Below are positions 17,692-25,173 of a DNA stretch of 64,000 nt, piece by piece. A program made the translations under genes and the position numbers. The stretch covers positions 1 to 64,000 of the forward strand of contig LUUF01000012.1 of assembly GCA_001644045.1 (NCBI GenBank), written 5' to 3'. Under the pieces are notes generated by a model. That model was not told the DNA's origin. It searched no databases and was given only the letters and a program-made list of their open reading frames with translations. Each line of letters starts with the position of its first letter. The first letter of the stretch is position 1. This DNA comes from Methylomonas methanica. Lineage in GTDB: Bacteria > Pseudomonadota > Gammaproteobacteria > Methylococcales > Methylomonadaceae.

Positions 17692-18873
17692 ATGCTGCAT
17701 AGCTATGCATTTTCTAATTTTCAGTCGTTTGCTGAACGTGTAGATGTTGATCTAACCATCAAACGCAACACGACATTGACTGATTGGATGATTGACGATG
17801 TATGCGGCAACCGAGTTTCCAAGCTCATCAGCGTTGTGGGTCACAACGCCAGCGGCAAAACTGCGTTACTCAAGCCAATCGCATTTTTGCATTGGTTTAT
17901 TTGCCACTCGTTCGCCAGCCAACCCAATTCACCAATTCCCTTTTCTCCTCATTTGGCGCATATCAATTCACCAACTGAATTTGAATGTGTCTTCGATTTT
18001 GATGGCAATCTATGGCGCTACGTGCTTCACGCCACGCCGACCCGGGTTCTCCGCGAAGCGTTGTATCAGAAGAAGGAACGATTCAATTATGTGTTTGTTC
18101 GCGAATGGGATTCTGACAGTAATAGCTACTCGGTCAAACAACAAGATTTTGGATTACCTGCGAAATCAGCTAAGAAGGTTCGTCAAAATGTGTCATTGAT
18201 TGCTTGGGCCGCCCAATATGACGTTGCGTTGGCTAAGCAGTTCATCGCAAGCAGGGTGATAACTAATCTGAATGTTGTAGGTCGCCTACCGATTAGTGAA
18301 CAAGCTATTATGCTTGCCGCCGAGCATTTTTCCGCTTACCCAGAACAGCACTCATTAATGAACAGCCTCTTATCGACCTGGGATTTAGGTTTGTCTGGTG
18401 TGAAATTACAGGAAATTCAGCTAAATCCAGTGGAGGCTCCTGAGCAAAAATCCTGGATAGCTCTCGGTGAGCACGTCAGCGGAAACACAACTTTTCGATT
18501 GCCTTTTAATATGGAATCCAATGGTACTCAAGGTGCTTTTGTATTGTTGTCGCGACTCTTGCCTATTCTGGAAGGTGGCGGCTTGGCTGTCATTGATGAA
18601 TTTGAGAATGACTTACATCCACACATGTTAGAACCCATCTTAGATTTGTTTGCTACTCCGATAGCAAATCCCCATGATGCTCAACTAATATTCTCAACCC
18701 ATGCCATAGAAGTGCTCAACTTAGTTGAAAAATCGCAAGTTATGCTGGTTGAGAAAAACGAAGATTGTGTCAGCACGGCTTATCGTCTGGACACGTTAGA
18801 TGGCATCCGTAATGATGATAATTTTTACGCTAAATATATGGCTGGCGCTTACGGAGCAGTGCCCAATTTATGA
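17692..18873 (+). CDS. AAA/ABC-type ATPase of a two-gene RloB-like (AbiL-type) pair
   Basis: 393 residues. ABC-type head: Walker A at about residues 50-57 (GHNASGKT), an ESNGTQ signature-like motif at about 275-280 preceding GAFVLLSRLLP, Walker B (LAVIDEFEND, about 298-307) followed by LHP, and an H-switch in FSTHAIEVL. This is the AAA_15/AAA_21 architecture seen in OLD, RloA, PARIS and Abi-type defence ATPases. No long coiled-coil insertion is visible, so it is a compact member. It is followed with a 4-bp overlap by a RloB/TOPRIM-like gene, and base composition is more AT-rich than the neighbouring exopolysaccharide and nif genes, consistent with horizontal acquisition. Role in phage defence is inferred from architecture. 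Confidence 0.8.
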   Translation: MLHSYAFSNFQSFAERVDVDLTIKRNTTLTDWMIDDVCGNRVSKLISVVGHNASGKTALLKPIAFLHWFICHSFASQPNSPIPFSPHLAHINSPTEFECVFDFDGNLWRYVLHATPTRVLREALYQKKERFNYVFVREWDSDSNSYSVKQQDFGLPAKSAKKVRQNVSLIAWAAQYDVALAKQFIASRVITNLNVVGRLPISEQAIMLAAEHFSAYPEQHSLMNSLLSTWDLGLSGVKLQEIQLNPVEAPEQKSWIALGEHVSGNTTFRLPFNMESNGTQGAFVLLSRLLPILEGGGLAVIDEFENDLHPHMLEPILDLFATPIANPHDAQLIFSTHAIEVLNLVEKSQVMLVEKNEDCVSTAYRLDTLDGIRNDDNFYAKYMAGAYGAVPNL

Positions 18874-19370
18874 GCAAATCCAGACCACAGAAACAGACGT
18901 TGCTTTTGGTTGGCGAGGGCCATGACGAAGAAGCATTTTTAAAATATCTCAAATCTCAACTCGTCGGTAGAGAAGTCGGCCTGGAAGTTAAGATCAAAAA
19001 CGCCAAGGGTAAAGGTGCAAAACATGTAGTTGAATGGACGATCCGCCAAGCCAAGAATGCCGATTACGATAGAGTTGCTGTGTTATTGGATACCGACCAA
19101 GATTGGACTCCTGCAGTAAAAAAACAAGCTAAGTCCAAGAAGATTATTGTTTTGGAATCCGACCCTTGTTTTGAAGCCATGCTGCTCAGGCTTTATGGCG
19201 TTACACCCGAGCGCGATAGCAAAAAACTGAAAAGGCAGTTTGAGCCGTATGTAAATAATGCTGCGACGAATTCAGTAAATTATGCCGAGTATTTCAATCC
19301 TGATGCGCTTAAAAGTAAGCGCCACTTGGAAAAAACCATTGACCAGTTGCTGATTCTTCTCAATACATAA
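18870..19370 (+). CDS. RloB/TOPRIM-like putative nuclease, partner of the upstream ATPase
   Basis: 166 residues. TOPRIM-like acidic motifs: GEGHDEE (about 15-21), LLDTDQDW (about 72-79) and SDPCFEAMLL (about 97-106). The last of these matches the NPCFE-type motif of RloB family proteins. The conserved acidic residues would bind Mg2+ in a nuclease. The ATG overlaps the ATPase stop (ATGA), so the two are translationally coupled and probably form a complex. Pairs of an AAA ATPase with a RloB protein are described in AbiL-type abortive infection systems. PARIS and OLD-type systems are related alternatives, but this protein is smaller than usual partners. The fold call is moderately confident, the function inferred. 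Confidence 0.7.
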   Translation: MSKSRPQKQTLLLVGEGHDEEAFLKYLKSQLVGREVGLEVKIKNAKGKGAKHVVEWTIRQAKNADYDRVAVLLDTDQDWTPAVKKQAKSKKIIVLESDPCFEAMLLRLYGVTPERDSKKLKRQFEPYVNNAATNSVNYAEYFNPDALKSKRHLEKTIDQLLILLNT

Positions 19371-19417
19371 CATAAAGTCAGGCCACTATAGGTAATAACC
19401 ATAGAGTAAAAGATGCA

Positions 19418-20692
19418 TTACACCCTATCCGCCAACAACCGTATCGGATGCACCAACTTAAGCGCGGTCTCGGCGCGGTCGGCATTGAGGTAAAACGCGC
19501 AGCTGAAATTGCTGCTGACCACCACATCGGCACCGGATCCTTCGATGGCTTGGCGCTTGGCGTTGCGCAGTTGTTGGGCATTGTCGGGATGACTCAGCAT
19601 ATAGCTGCCGCCGGCACCGCAGCACAATTGATTGTCCGGCAAAGCTTCGATATTCAAACCGGGGATTTTCCGCAGCAGCTCGTGAACGGCGCGGCCGTTT
19701 TTCAACACGTTGCGCTGGCTGCAAGGCTCGTGGACTGCGACGTTTAAATTGGAGGCCGCCGGCTCCAGCGTGTCCGGCCAGTGCGCCAATAAAAAATCGT
19801 TGATGTCTTGCAAGCTGCGGCCAAACCAGCCGGCGGTTTCGCTATCGTCGCCTTGATACTCGCTGAGCATGGCGCCGCAACCGCTGGCGACATAGATCAC
19901 CGCTTCCACTTCCAGCTCATAAAACGCTTCGATATTTTTATCTTTCAAGGCTTGCGCGGAACAGCCGTTATGCTGATGTATCGCCCCGCAACAGCCCTGG
20001 CCTTCCGGCACTACCACTTCGTAGCCTATGGTATTGAGTAATTTGATCGCCGCGCGTTGAGTGGCGCGGTCGAAATGCTCGGCCAAGCAACCGGTAAACA
20101 AGGCCACCCGTCCGCGCTGCCGCTGGCGTCTGCCGACCGGATAAATCCCGGCCAAACTGCCCAAGGCCGGCTCGTTAAGCAAACTTTCGGCGTTAGCCAA
20201 TTTTAATTTGCGCAGCAAACCGCTGGCTCTTAGCGGTTTTCGCAAGCCGGAACGTAAATACAAAGACAGCAAGGGCAGTAACATGCGTCGCCGACGTTTA
20301 TGTTCGATTAAATACATAGCCAGTTTGGCTAACCTGGGCCGCGCAACAGTTTGCTGCAGTTTCATTCTGGCCTGGTCGAATAAAGAACCGTAGCTCATCC
20401 GGCTGGGACAGGCGGTTTCGCAGGCCCGGCATTGCAGGCAGTTATCCAAATGGCCGCGCTCTTCCGCGCTGATGGGCACATCCTCTACCAATACTTTACT
20501 GATGGTGCGGATCCGTTGCCGTGGGGTTTCCATATCGGTTTCGAACAAACGGAAGGTCGGGCAACTGCTGACGCACATGCCGCAGCGCATGCATTCGCTG
20601 GCTTCCGGGATATACGGACCGCTGGGCGCAGACGAATCCGAGCCGCTATCGCCGGTAAATTCGCCAATGCCAAAATCCATAATATCGAACAT
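19418..20692 (-). CDS. GlcF-like iron-sulfur oxidoreductase subunit
   Basis: 424 residues. Two [4Fe-4S] motifs lie near the N-terminus (Cys34/37/40/44-Pro and Cys85/88/91/95-Pro). Two CCG domains follow (GCLAEH...GQGCCGA and EPCSQR...NQLCCGAGG), as in GlcF, the iron-sulfur subunit of glycolate oxidase, and in heterodisulfide reductase B-like proteins. It would pass electrons between a flavoprotein and a quinone or other carrier. No GlcD/GlcE-type flavin subunit is adjacent. It is the last gene of the run that continues from the nif accessory genes, with a single base between it and the gene upstream. The substrate is open, and an electron-supply role for nitrogen fixation is a guess from context. 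Confidence 0.8.
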   Translation of the reverse strand: MFDIMDFGIGEFTGDSGSDSSAPSGPYIPEASECMRCGMCVSSCPTFRLFETDMETPRQRIRTISKVLVEDVPISAEERGHLDNCLQCRACETACPSRMSYGSLFDQARMKLQQTVARPRLAKLAMYLIEHKRRRRMLLPLLSLYLRSGLRKPLRASGLLRKLKLANAESLLNEPALGSLAGIYPVGRRQRQRGRVALFTGCLAEHFDRATQRAAIKLLNTIGYEVVVPEGQGCCGAIHQHNGCSAQALKDKNIEAFYELEVEAVIYVASGCGAMLSEYQGDDSETAGWFGRSLQDINDFLLAHWPDTLEPAASNLNVAVHEPCSQRNVLKNGRAVHELLRKIPGLNIEALPDNQLCCGAGGSYMLSHPDNAQQLRNAKRQAIEGSGADVVVSSNFSCAFYLNADRAETALKLVHPIRLLADRV

Positions 20693-20693
20693 G

Positions 20694-21146
20694 TTAGCCC
20701 TCCATCATTTTTGTGTAAGCCCGGCGCAGCAACTCCATCTCGGCTGGCGGACGACCGCGTAATTCCGGCAGCGTGCGCATCTGGCAGCCCAAGGTCTGCA
20801 TCAAGCGATGCGGCGGGTCCAGCAGTTTGAAGCGCGCCATGTAGACGGTGACGATGCCTTTCGGGGTATCGACGTATTCCTGATAACCGGCTTCGGCATA
20901 CAGCAAATCGTTATCAAATCCCAGAATTTGATTAATGGCACTGACCAGCGTTGCCGGGTGAACGGTGATTTTCCCTTCAGCTACCGCTGCGTCTTCATCG
21001 AAGGCGACGGACAGCGGCGGCAAGGATTGCGGAAAACACACGCTACCGCCAGCCTGTTGTGCAAACATGGTCAGGGCGCTGATATCGCCTTTGTACATCA
21101 ACAACAATCTATGGCTTGCAAACACTTCCGGTACGGCAATATTCAT
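20694..21146 (-). CDS. Hypothetical protein of the nif-adjacent accessory run
   Basis: 150 residues, family not recognised. No signal peptide, membrane segment or metal-binding cluster is visible. The C-terminal third (FKLLDPPHRLMQ, then RGRPPAEMELLRRAY) has an alpha/beta character that loosely recalls the end of Nudix-like proteins, but no Nudix box is present. It is packed between the DUF364 protein (3-bp gap) and the GlcF-like protein (1-bp gap), so it almost certainly works with one of them. Confidence 0.6.
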   Translation of the reverse strand: MNIAVPEVFASHRLLLMYKGDISALTMFAQQAGGSVCFPQSLPPLSVAFDEDAAVAEGKITVHPATLVSAINQILGFDNDLLYAEAGYQEYVDTPKGIVTVYMARFKLLDPPHRLMQTLGCQMRTLPELRGRPPAEMELLRRAYTKMMEG

Positions 21147-21149
21147 TCA

Positions 21150-22112
21150 CTACCCAGCGGCATAGTTATCCCATAGCGATTTAAAACTACTATCCAGACG
21201 CGACAGCCGGCTGTTGATTTGATCCAGCAAGGGGTAATGCGGAAAGCGCGCCTTATTGCCGTCGCGATACCATTGCTCCATCGCTTCGGTTAGTTGGGTC
21301 CGTTCGGCAAAGCAATCGGTGATTTGCTGTTTCAGCCAGCTGATACTGCTTTGCGGCACCAATTCCGCGACGCGATAGCGTAAGCCGTTGTTAAAGATTC
21401 GCACGCCGCCGCCTTGGGCTGCAGTGTGATACAAAGCCTCCTGATCGACGATTTCCACGCCAGCCAAATAATCGATGCCGAATTCGTGCAACTGCGGCAG
21501 CCAGGGTACGGTCGGCCCCATCAACACAGTTTTGGCGTGGCTAGACAGCTCCACCAAGCGCGGAAAAGTTTTATTCGGAATGCTGCTGGCAGTCAGAAAC
21601 ACCCAGTCGGCTTGCGGCAGTAAAAACTCGCACGCCGAGTCCGGCAAATCGGCGGCGGACGGCTGCCGTTCCAGAATGGTTAAATGCATTTTGTCTTGAT
21701 AGCGCTCGATACCCGGATAACGGCCGATCACTACCACGTTTTTGCCTTGCAATTGCGGCAGAAAGTAATCGAATACCGCCAGATTGGCATGTTCGTCATG
21801 ACTGTCCAGCACTACCGATTCCGGCAAGGGCCGGGCGTTGATGCAGCTATTGATCGCCGCCATCGCCACCGTCGCCTTGTAAGGCTCCCATTCGGTGATC
21901 CAGGCCGCTAGATCGGTGACCGGTTTGCCGCCCAGGGTACCAGACCACGGCAAGGTGCGCGTGCTCTGCCCCGGACTCATCGCCAAACCGGCGGTAGCCT
22001 TGCCCTTGCATTGGCACAGGGTCCAAACCAAACCTATCATCAGGTTGTCCACCACGGCATCGCTGCTGCAGTAATCCAACAGCAATTCGTACAAACGTTT
22101 TGGGTTAGCCAT
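21150..22112 (-). CDS. DUF4213/DUF364 protein (putative heavy-metal chelation domain)
   Basis: 320 residues. The N-terminal part (LLLDYCSSDAVVDNLMIGLVWTL) matches the DUF4213 extension. The central part has a Rossmann-like VVVIGRYPGIERY strand-loop, LPQADWVFLTASSIPNKTFPRL and VLMGPTVPWLPQL, which are hallmarks of DUF364. Family members often lie in nitrogen-fixation or metal-related loci and the domain has been proposed to bind metals. Here it lies five genes past fdxB. A role in molybdenum or iron handling for nitrogenase is plausible but not shown by the sequence. Confidence 0.75.
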   Translation of the reverse strand: MANPKRLYELLLDYCSSDAVVDNLMIGLVWTLCQCKGKATAGLAMSPGQSTRTLPWSGTLGGKPVTDLAAWITEWEPYKATVAMAAINSCINARPLPESVVLDSHDEHANLAVFDYFLPQLQGKNVVVIGRYPGIERYQDKMHLTILERQPSAADLPDSACEFLLPQADWVFLTASSIPNKTFPRLVELSSHAKTVLMGPTVPWLPQLHEFGIDYLAGVEIVDQEALYHTAAQGGGVRIFNNGLRYRVAELVPQSSISWLKQQITDCFAERTQLTEAMEQWYRDGNKARFPHYPLLDQINSRLSRLDSSFKSLWDNYAAG

Positions 22113-22121
22113 TGCCCCCCC

Positions 22122-22502
22122 TTATTGCGGGATGTCTAGCAATTTTGCATCGGTTTTAATGTTGTCTTGCTGCCCCCAGGCATTGATTGCTTCGACGAAC
22201 CATTGCTTTTTAGTCGGGTGCGGCTGCACAACGTCGTATTCGGCATAAAAACTGCCGTCGCCATGAAATTTGATCTGGCCGATACGCTGCTTACCGGCGC
22301 TGTACCAGTAACCCACCAGATCCTGAGTTTGGGTAAACGGGTCGGTCACCAGACTGAATTCGGCACTATCGAATTTCGGCAAACTGAGTTCGGTTTGCAC
22401 CGGAAAACCCAGCTTGACGATATTCTCAGTCATGCGTTGGCAGACTATCTCACCAAAAGCCCGTCTTGCCGCCACATGCTCGGCCAGTAGTTCGTTACTC
22501 AT
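22122..22502 (-). CDS. Hypothetical protein of the nif-adjacent accessory run
   Basis: 126 residues, no recognised family. It is a small soluble protein with an aromatic, beta-rich centre (GYWYSAGKQRIGQIKFHGDGSFYAEYDV) followed by PHPTKKQWFVEAINAWG. No cysteines that could bind a cluster apart from one near the N-terminus (IVCQRM). Its ATG overlaps the stop of the TPR-like gene upstream by 4 bp, so the two are coupled. Found in the same run as nif accessory genes. Confidence 0.65.
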   Translation of the reverse strand: MSNELLAEHVAARRAFGEIVCQRMTENIVKLGFPVQTELSLPKFDSAEFSLVTDPFTQTQDLVGYWYSAGKQRIGQIKFHGDGSFYAEYDVVQPHPTKKQWFVEAINAWGQQDNIKTDAKLLDIPQ

Positions 22503-23005
22503 GCGGCATCCTCCATCACCGCGTCGGCCAAATCCATGATCACCGATGCCCCGGAACGGTCTTCCGGATCGAGCGCCCGCATCACCACCAAAATTGATTG
22601 TGCTTCCGCGTCCAATTGCCGGCGCAGCTTGATAAAGGCCAGGGCTTTTAAGCTATACAGGTAAAACAAGGCGATGTCGCTGGCATACATATCCCACTGC
22701 CCCAGTTCCCGGGCCAATTGCCGATAGTCGGCCGGAAAGCCGCCCTGACGAGCTGCCTCGGTCAGCGCGGCCATCACTTCGCACTCGGCTTCCAGCAGGC
22801 GGCCTTGATAAAAATAGAATTTATACAAGGCAAAATAGGTCTGCAGACAAGCACCATCCAAGGCTTGTGCCTGTCTGAAATATTTTTCCGCCAAGGGTTT
22901 GTCGGCATGACTGGCAGCCACGGCCATCTGCAACAGTTTATTCACCTCTTCCGGCACATCCGGACTGAATAAAACCCGTTCTTCAAAAAAGCCAATTTGA
23001 CTCAT
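22499..23005 (-). CDS. TPR-like helical protein of the nif-adjacent accessory run
   Basis: 168 residues, almost entirely helical. Pairs such as LLQMAVAASHADKPLAEKYFRQAQALD and YFALYKFYFYQGRLLEAE show the small-large-small residue pattern of tetratricopeptide repeats (about two to three repeats). TPR proteins act as adaptors, here possibly for the adjacent [2Fe-2S] ferredoxin or the DUF364 protein. It starts 3 bp after the ferredoxin gene and overlaps the next gene by 4 bp. No enzymatic motif. Confidence 0.7.
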   Translation of the reverse strand: MSQIGFFEERVLFSPDVPEEVNKLLQMAVAASHADKPLAEKYFRQAQALDGACLQTYFALYKFYFYQGRLLEAECEVMAALTEAARQGGFPADYRQLARELGQWDMYASDIALFYLYSLKALAFIKLRRQLDAEAQSILVVMRALDPEDRSGASVIMDLADAVMEDAA

Positions 23006-23008
23006 TTG

Positions 23009-23332
23009 TTACCAAACCTCGGCAGGCGCTACCAAGGCCGCGACCGGCGTCCCACCCAACAGATGCTGATCAATGATGGTCTTGACGTCGTCCTTGGTAA
23101 CCTTGCCGTACATGATTCCTTCCGGATAGACCAGCACGCTGGGGCCGAGCATGCAAGGCCCCATGCAACCGGTATTGGTTAGACCGATTTTCTCGAACAG
23201 GTTGCGTGTTTGAATTTGGTTCATGAACTCGTTCATCACTTCGGCACAGCCGCTGGCGGTACAGGAGCCGCGTGGGTGGCCTTGCGGACGAGCTTGAGTA
23301 CAGACGAATACGTGTTTATCGGGACGAGGCAT
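23009..23332 (-). CDS. Thioredoxin-like [2Fe-2S] ferredoxin (Shethna type)
   Basis: 107 residues from the ATG at 23332, preceded by GGAAAG. A longer frame extends into the repeat element and is not credible. Cluster cysteines fall at 11, 24, 56 and 60 (C-x12-C...C-x3-C), the spacing of thioredoxin-fold [2Fe-2S] ferredoxins such as those of Azotobacter and Aquifex. GSCTASGCAEV and TGCMGPCMLGPSV are characteristic. Such ferredoxins are common in nif regions, where they serve in electron transfer or nitrogenase protection. The upstream gap contains two copies of the hairpin-rich repeat, so how this gene is transcribed with nifENX is unclear. Confidence 0.88.
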   Translation of the reverse strand: MPRPDKHVFVCTQARPQGHPRGSCTASGCAEVMNEFMNQIQTRNLFEKIGLTNTGCMGPCMLGPSVLVYPEGIMYGKVTKDDVKTIIDQHLLGGTPVAALVAPAEVW

Positions 23333-23363
23333 GATAGCTTTCCTTTTTTGAAATGAAAAATTG

Positions 23364-23590
23364 GTGTCGCTATCGCGACGGGTATTTGAATGTCGGTTCT
23401 CGGACCGACAGCCGAGATACTTTTCTTTGCTTGTCCAAAGAAAAGTATCCAAAAGAAAAGACACCCGGATTTCGCCCTAACCCTGCGCTTCTCGTTTTTT
23501 GCAGGGGTTGGCAAAAGGGGCTTCCTGCCCCTTCGCCAACGAGCGGCATCCCTGCCGCTCCCCTCCGGGCTAATCCCACAAAAAACTGCG
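23364..23590 (-). repeat. Structured repeat element, diverged inverted copy (C)
   Basis: On the minus strand this stretch follows the same order of blocks as the two long direct copies. It shares the GATACTTTTCTTTGGACAAGC block and the end block around CGTCGCGATAGCGACAC. The head has a stem GTTTTTTG (23494-23501) against CAAAAAAC (23579-23586), arms AAGGGGC/GCCCCTT (23515-23533), GAGCGGCA/TGCCGCTC (23541-23560) and CCC/GGG (23561-23569). The sequence of these arms differs from the other copies while the pairing is kept. The long hairpin tail present in the other copies is mostly missing. Confidence 0.7.
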
Positions 23591-23695
23591 ATGCTCGGGG
23601 TCGAAATACGGGACCGCAACCATCCCCAACTAGAACGGTTTTTAATTTAGAAAAATAACGATCCAACCCAGCAACACAGCATCGTTGTTCCCCCT

Positions 23696-24012
23696 ATGCC
23701 GCGCCGAGCACCGCAGCGTTTATCGAGAATAGCCCGAAGGGGTGCGGCAGGGATGTCGCATGTCGGCGGAGGGGCTGGGAAGCCCCTTCTGTCGACCCTC
23801 GATAAACGCTACGGCGCGCAGGATCTAAGCGGCATCGGGGTGGCCTTTTATTTGGGTACTTTCTTTTGGCCAAGCACAAATTCGTTTGGAACGAATTTGA
23901 ACAGCCAAAGGCTGGCCCGTTAGGGCGAAAACCACGGATGGTTTTCGTACCGAAAGTATTTCGGCTGTCGGGCCGAGACCCGACTTCTAAAAAGTCGTCG
24001 CGCCAGCGACAC
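23696..24012 (+). repeat. Structured repeat element, copy A
   Basis: 317 bp, closely matching copy B at 25174-25492 over its full length. The head is closed by GCAGCGTTTATCGAG (23713-23727) and CTCGATAAACGCTAC (23798-23812) and contains smaller hairpins. The tail contains AAATTCGTT/AACGAATTT (23878-23898), AGCC/GGCT (23903-23913) and GAAAACC/GGTTTTC (23927-23946). It is intergenic, between fdxB and the [2Fe-2S] ferredoxin gene. The frames that cross it are by-products of the repeat. Confidence 0.9.
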
Positions 24013-24027
24013 ATTACCCCTCACTGC

Positions 24028-24050
24028 GTGGGCACAAAACCCGTGCCCAC
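24028..24050. repeat. Perfect 8-bp hairpin after repeat copy A
   Basis: GTGGGCAC (24028-24035) pairs with GTGCCCAC (24043-24050) around AAAACCC. It lies between repeat copy A and the 3' end of fdxB. It could serve as a transcript end for fdxB, though no T-run follows on the minus strand. A small dispersed palindrome is the other possibility. Confidence 0.6.
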
Positions 24051-24082
24051 CCTACAATCAGCCGAATTTCAAAAGCTAAAAA

Positions 24083-24400
24083 TCAAGCCGCAGCCTTATG
24101 CTCATGCGTAAAACAATCCTTAGGACAAACCTTGGAACACGCCTCGCAACCAATACAATCAGCAGCGTTTTTCAAGCTCATCACCATGCTGTTATCGTCA
24201 TCGTCTTCAAAGTCACCGTAGTCGTCGCCGAAATCCTCGGCCGACAACGCTTCGTCTTTTTCGACCAAATCAAACACGTCGCGCGGACAAACCTTGAAAC
24301 AACGGCCACAACCGATACAGGTACGCTGATTGATGTCGGTAACGTACGAAGGCGTCCAGACCGTGCCGCCATAGGTAACGCCGGTTACAAATTCGCTCAT
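24083..24400 (-). CDS. fdxB: Nif-specific ferredoxin III (FdxB type)
   Basis: 105 residues with two [4Fe-4S] motifs, CIGCGRCFKVCP and CIGCEACSKVCP, separated by a long acidic insert (FGDDYGDFEDDDDN). The insert and the N-terminal YGGTVWTPSYV segment are typical of the ferredoxin III family found in nif clusters of proteobacteria. It probably supplies electrons for FeMo-cofactor assembly or nitrogenase. It follows the CCE_0567-type gene by 9 bp within the nif run. Confidence 0.9.
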   Translation of the reverse strand: MSEFVTGVTYGGTVWTPSYVTDINQRTCIGCGRCFKVCPRDVFDLVEKDEALSAEDFGDDYGDFEDDDDNSMVMSLKNAADCIGCEACSKVCPKDCFTHEHKAAA

Positions 24401-24409
24401 ACTCGCCTC

Positions 24410-24628
24410 CTATGCCGTTTCGCTGCTGGCAGCCAAGAATTTCTTGTTGGCTTCGTCCCAGGCTTTGCACGCATCGTAAGTGGCCTGCGCGATGCCCATC
24501 AGTTCGCCATAGGCATCCGGCAGTTTGTCCTCGATCAGATCGTGGAGTACCGACGCCGCTTCATTAGCGATACGCTTGGCCTTCTTTACTTCTTTTTCCA
24601 GTGCTTTGAGTTCTTCGTCGCTCATCAC
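24410..24628 (-). CDS. CCE_0567 family (DUF683) nitrogen-fixation protein
   Basis: 72 residues, helical throughout: EELKALEKEVKKAKRIANEAASVLHDLIEDKLP, then AYGELMGIAQATYDACKAWDEANKKF. This matches the small DUF683 family that is nearly always encoded next to nifX and the NifX-associated protein. Structural work on a family member showed a helical dimer that binds metal. Its precise role is unknown. It sits 5 bp after the NifX-associated gene and 9 bp before fdxB, one transcription unit. Confidence 0.88.
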   Translation of the reverse strand: MMSDEELKALEKEVKKAKRIANEAASVLHDLIEDKLPDAYGELMGIAQATYDACKAWDEANKKFLAASSETA

Positions 24629-24633
24629 TCACC

Positions 24634-25107
24634 TCACGCTTCGGCTACTTCTCTATAGGTTTCGATCAAGCCCAGCGCTTTTTCGATCGTCGCATCGGTT
24701 TTAGACGCCAGATCTTCCAGGCTAGGGAATCCGAAGCGATGCACATCGCGCAAGACTTTATCCACCACGATCAATTTGCCGACCAATACCAAGGCCCGGC
24801 CGAAACCTTCGTGGGTGATGTTGATTACCGGCACGGCCATCAAGCCGCCTCTCTTTTCGATCAAAGAGGCGATGGAGTTGTAATACGCTTTAACGCGCGC
24901 CAAGGTAATTTCATCGGGATCGCCGATAATCGGAATTTCCCGTTTACGTTCCTTGGTCATCACCAAGGGATCGATGATCTTTTCTTCCGACCATCCTTCG
25001 TAGGTATCGTAGGTATCGAGTGCGCGCAGTTGTTTGACCATTTCGACGACGATATCCGAAGTCATGAAGGGGTCGCCGGCTTCGACGACTAATGCTGGTT
25101 GGGCCAT
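24634..25107 (-). CDS. NifX-associated nitrogen fixation protein (DUF269)
   Basis: 157 residues. DPFMTSDIVVEMVKQLRALDTYDTYEGWSEEKIIDPLV, IPIIGDPDEITLARVKAYYN and IEKRGGLMAVPVINITHEGFGRALVLVGKLIVVDK match the DUF269 NifX-associated family over its full usual length. These proteins accompany nifENX and are thought to assist FeMo-cofactor maturation or transfer. A 417-bp gap carrying repeat copy B separates it from nifX, an unusual break in what is normally a tight gene string. Confidence 0.92.
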   Translation of the reverse strand: MAQPALVVEAGDPFMTSDIVVEMVKQLRALDTYDTYEGWSEEKIIDPLVMTKERKREIPIIGDPDEITLARVKAYYNSIASLIEKRGGLMAVPVINITHEGFGRALVLVGKLIVVDKVLRDVHRFGFPSLEDLASKTDATIEKALGLIETYREVAEA

Positions 25108-25173
25108 GGTGGTTCTCCTAATTTAGTGTTTGATTAATTTGAATACTTTTAATCGCGCAGGGTTAAACCCCGT

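Noticed and set aside
24028-24050. GGGCACGGGTTTTGTGC on the minus strand as a sigma-54 promoter
   Set aside because: The GG to GC spacing is 12 instead of 10, and the stretch is a perfect hairpin, which explains the sequence better.
23353-24111. Open frames of 75-106 residues across the repeat elements
   Set aside because: The same translations recur at 25130-25528 because the DNA is repeated. They cross hairpins and have Arg/Ser/Pro-rich, non-protein-like sequence.
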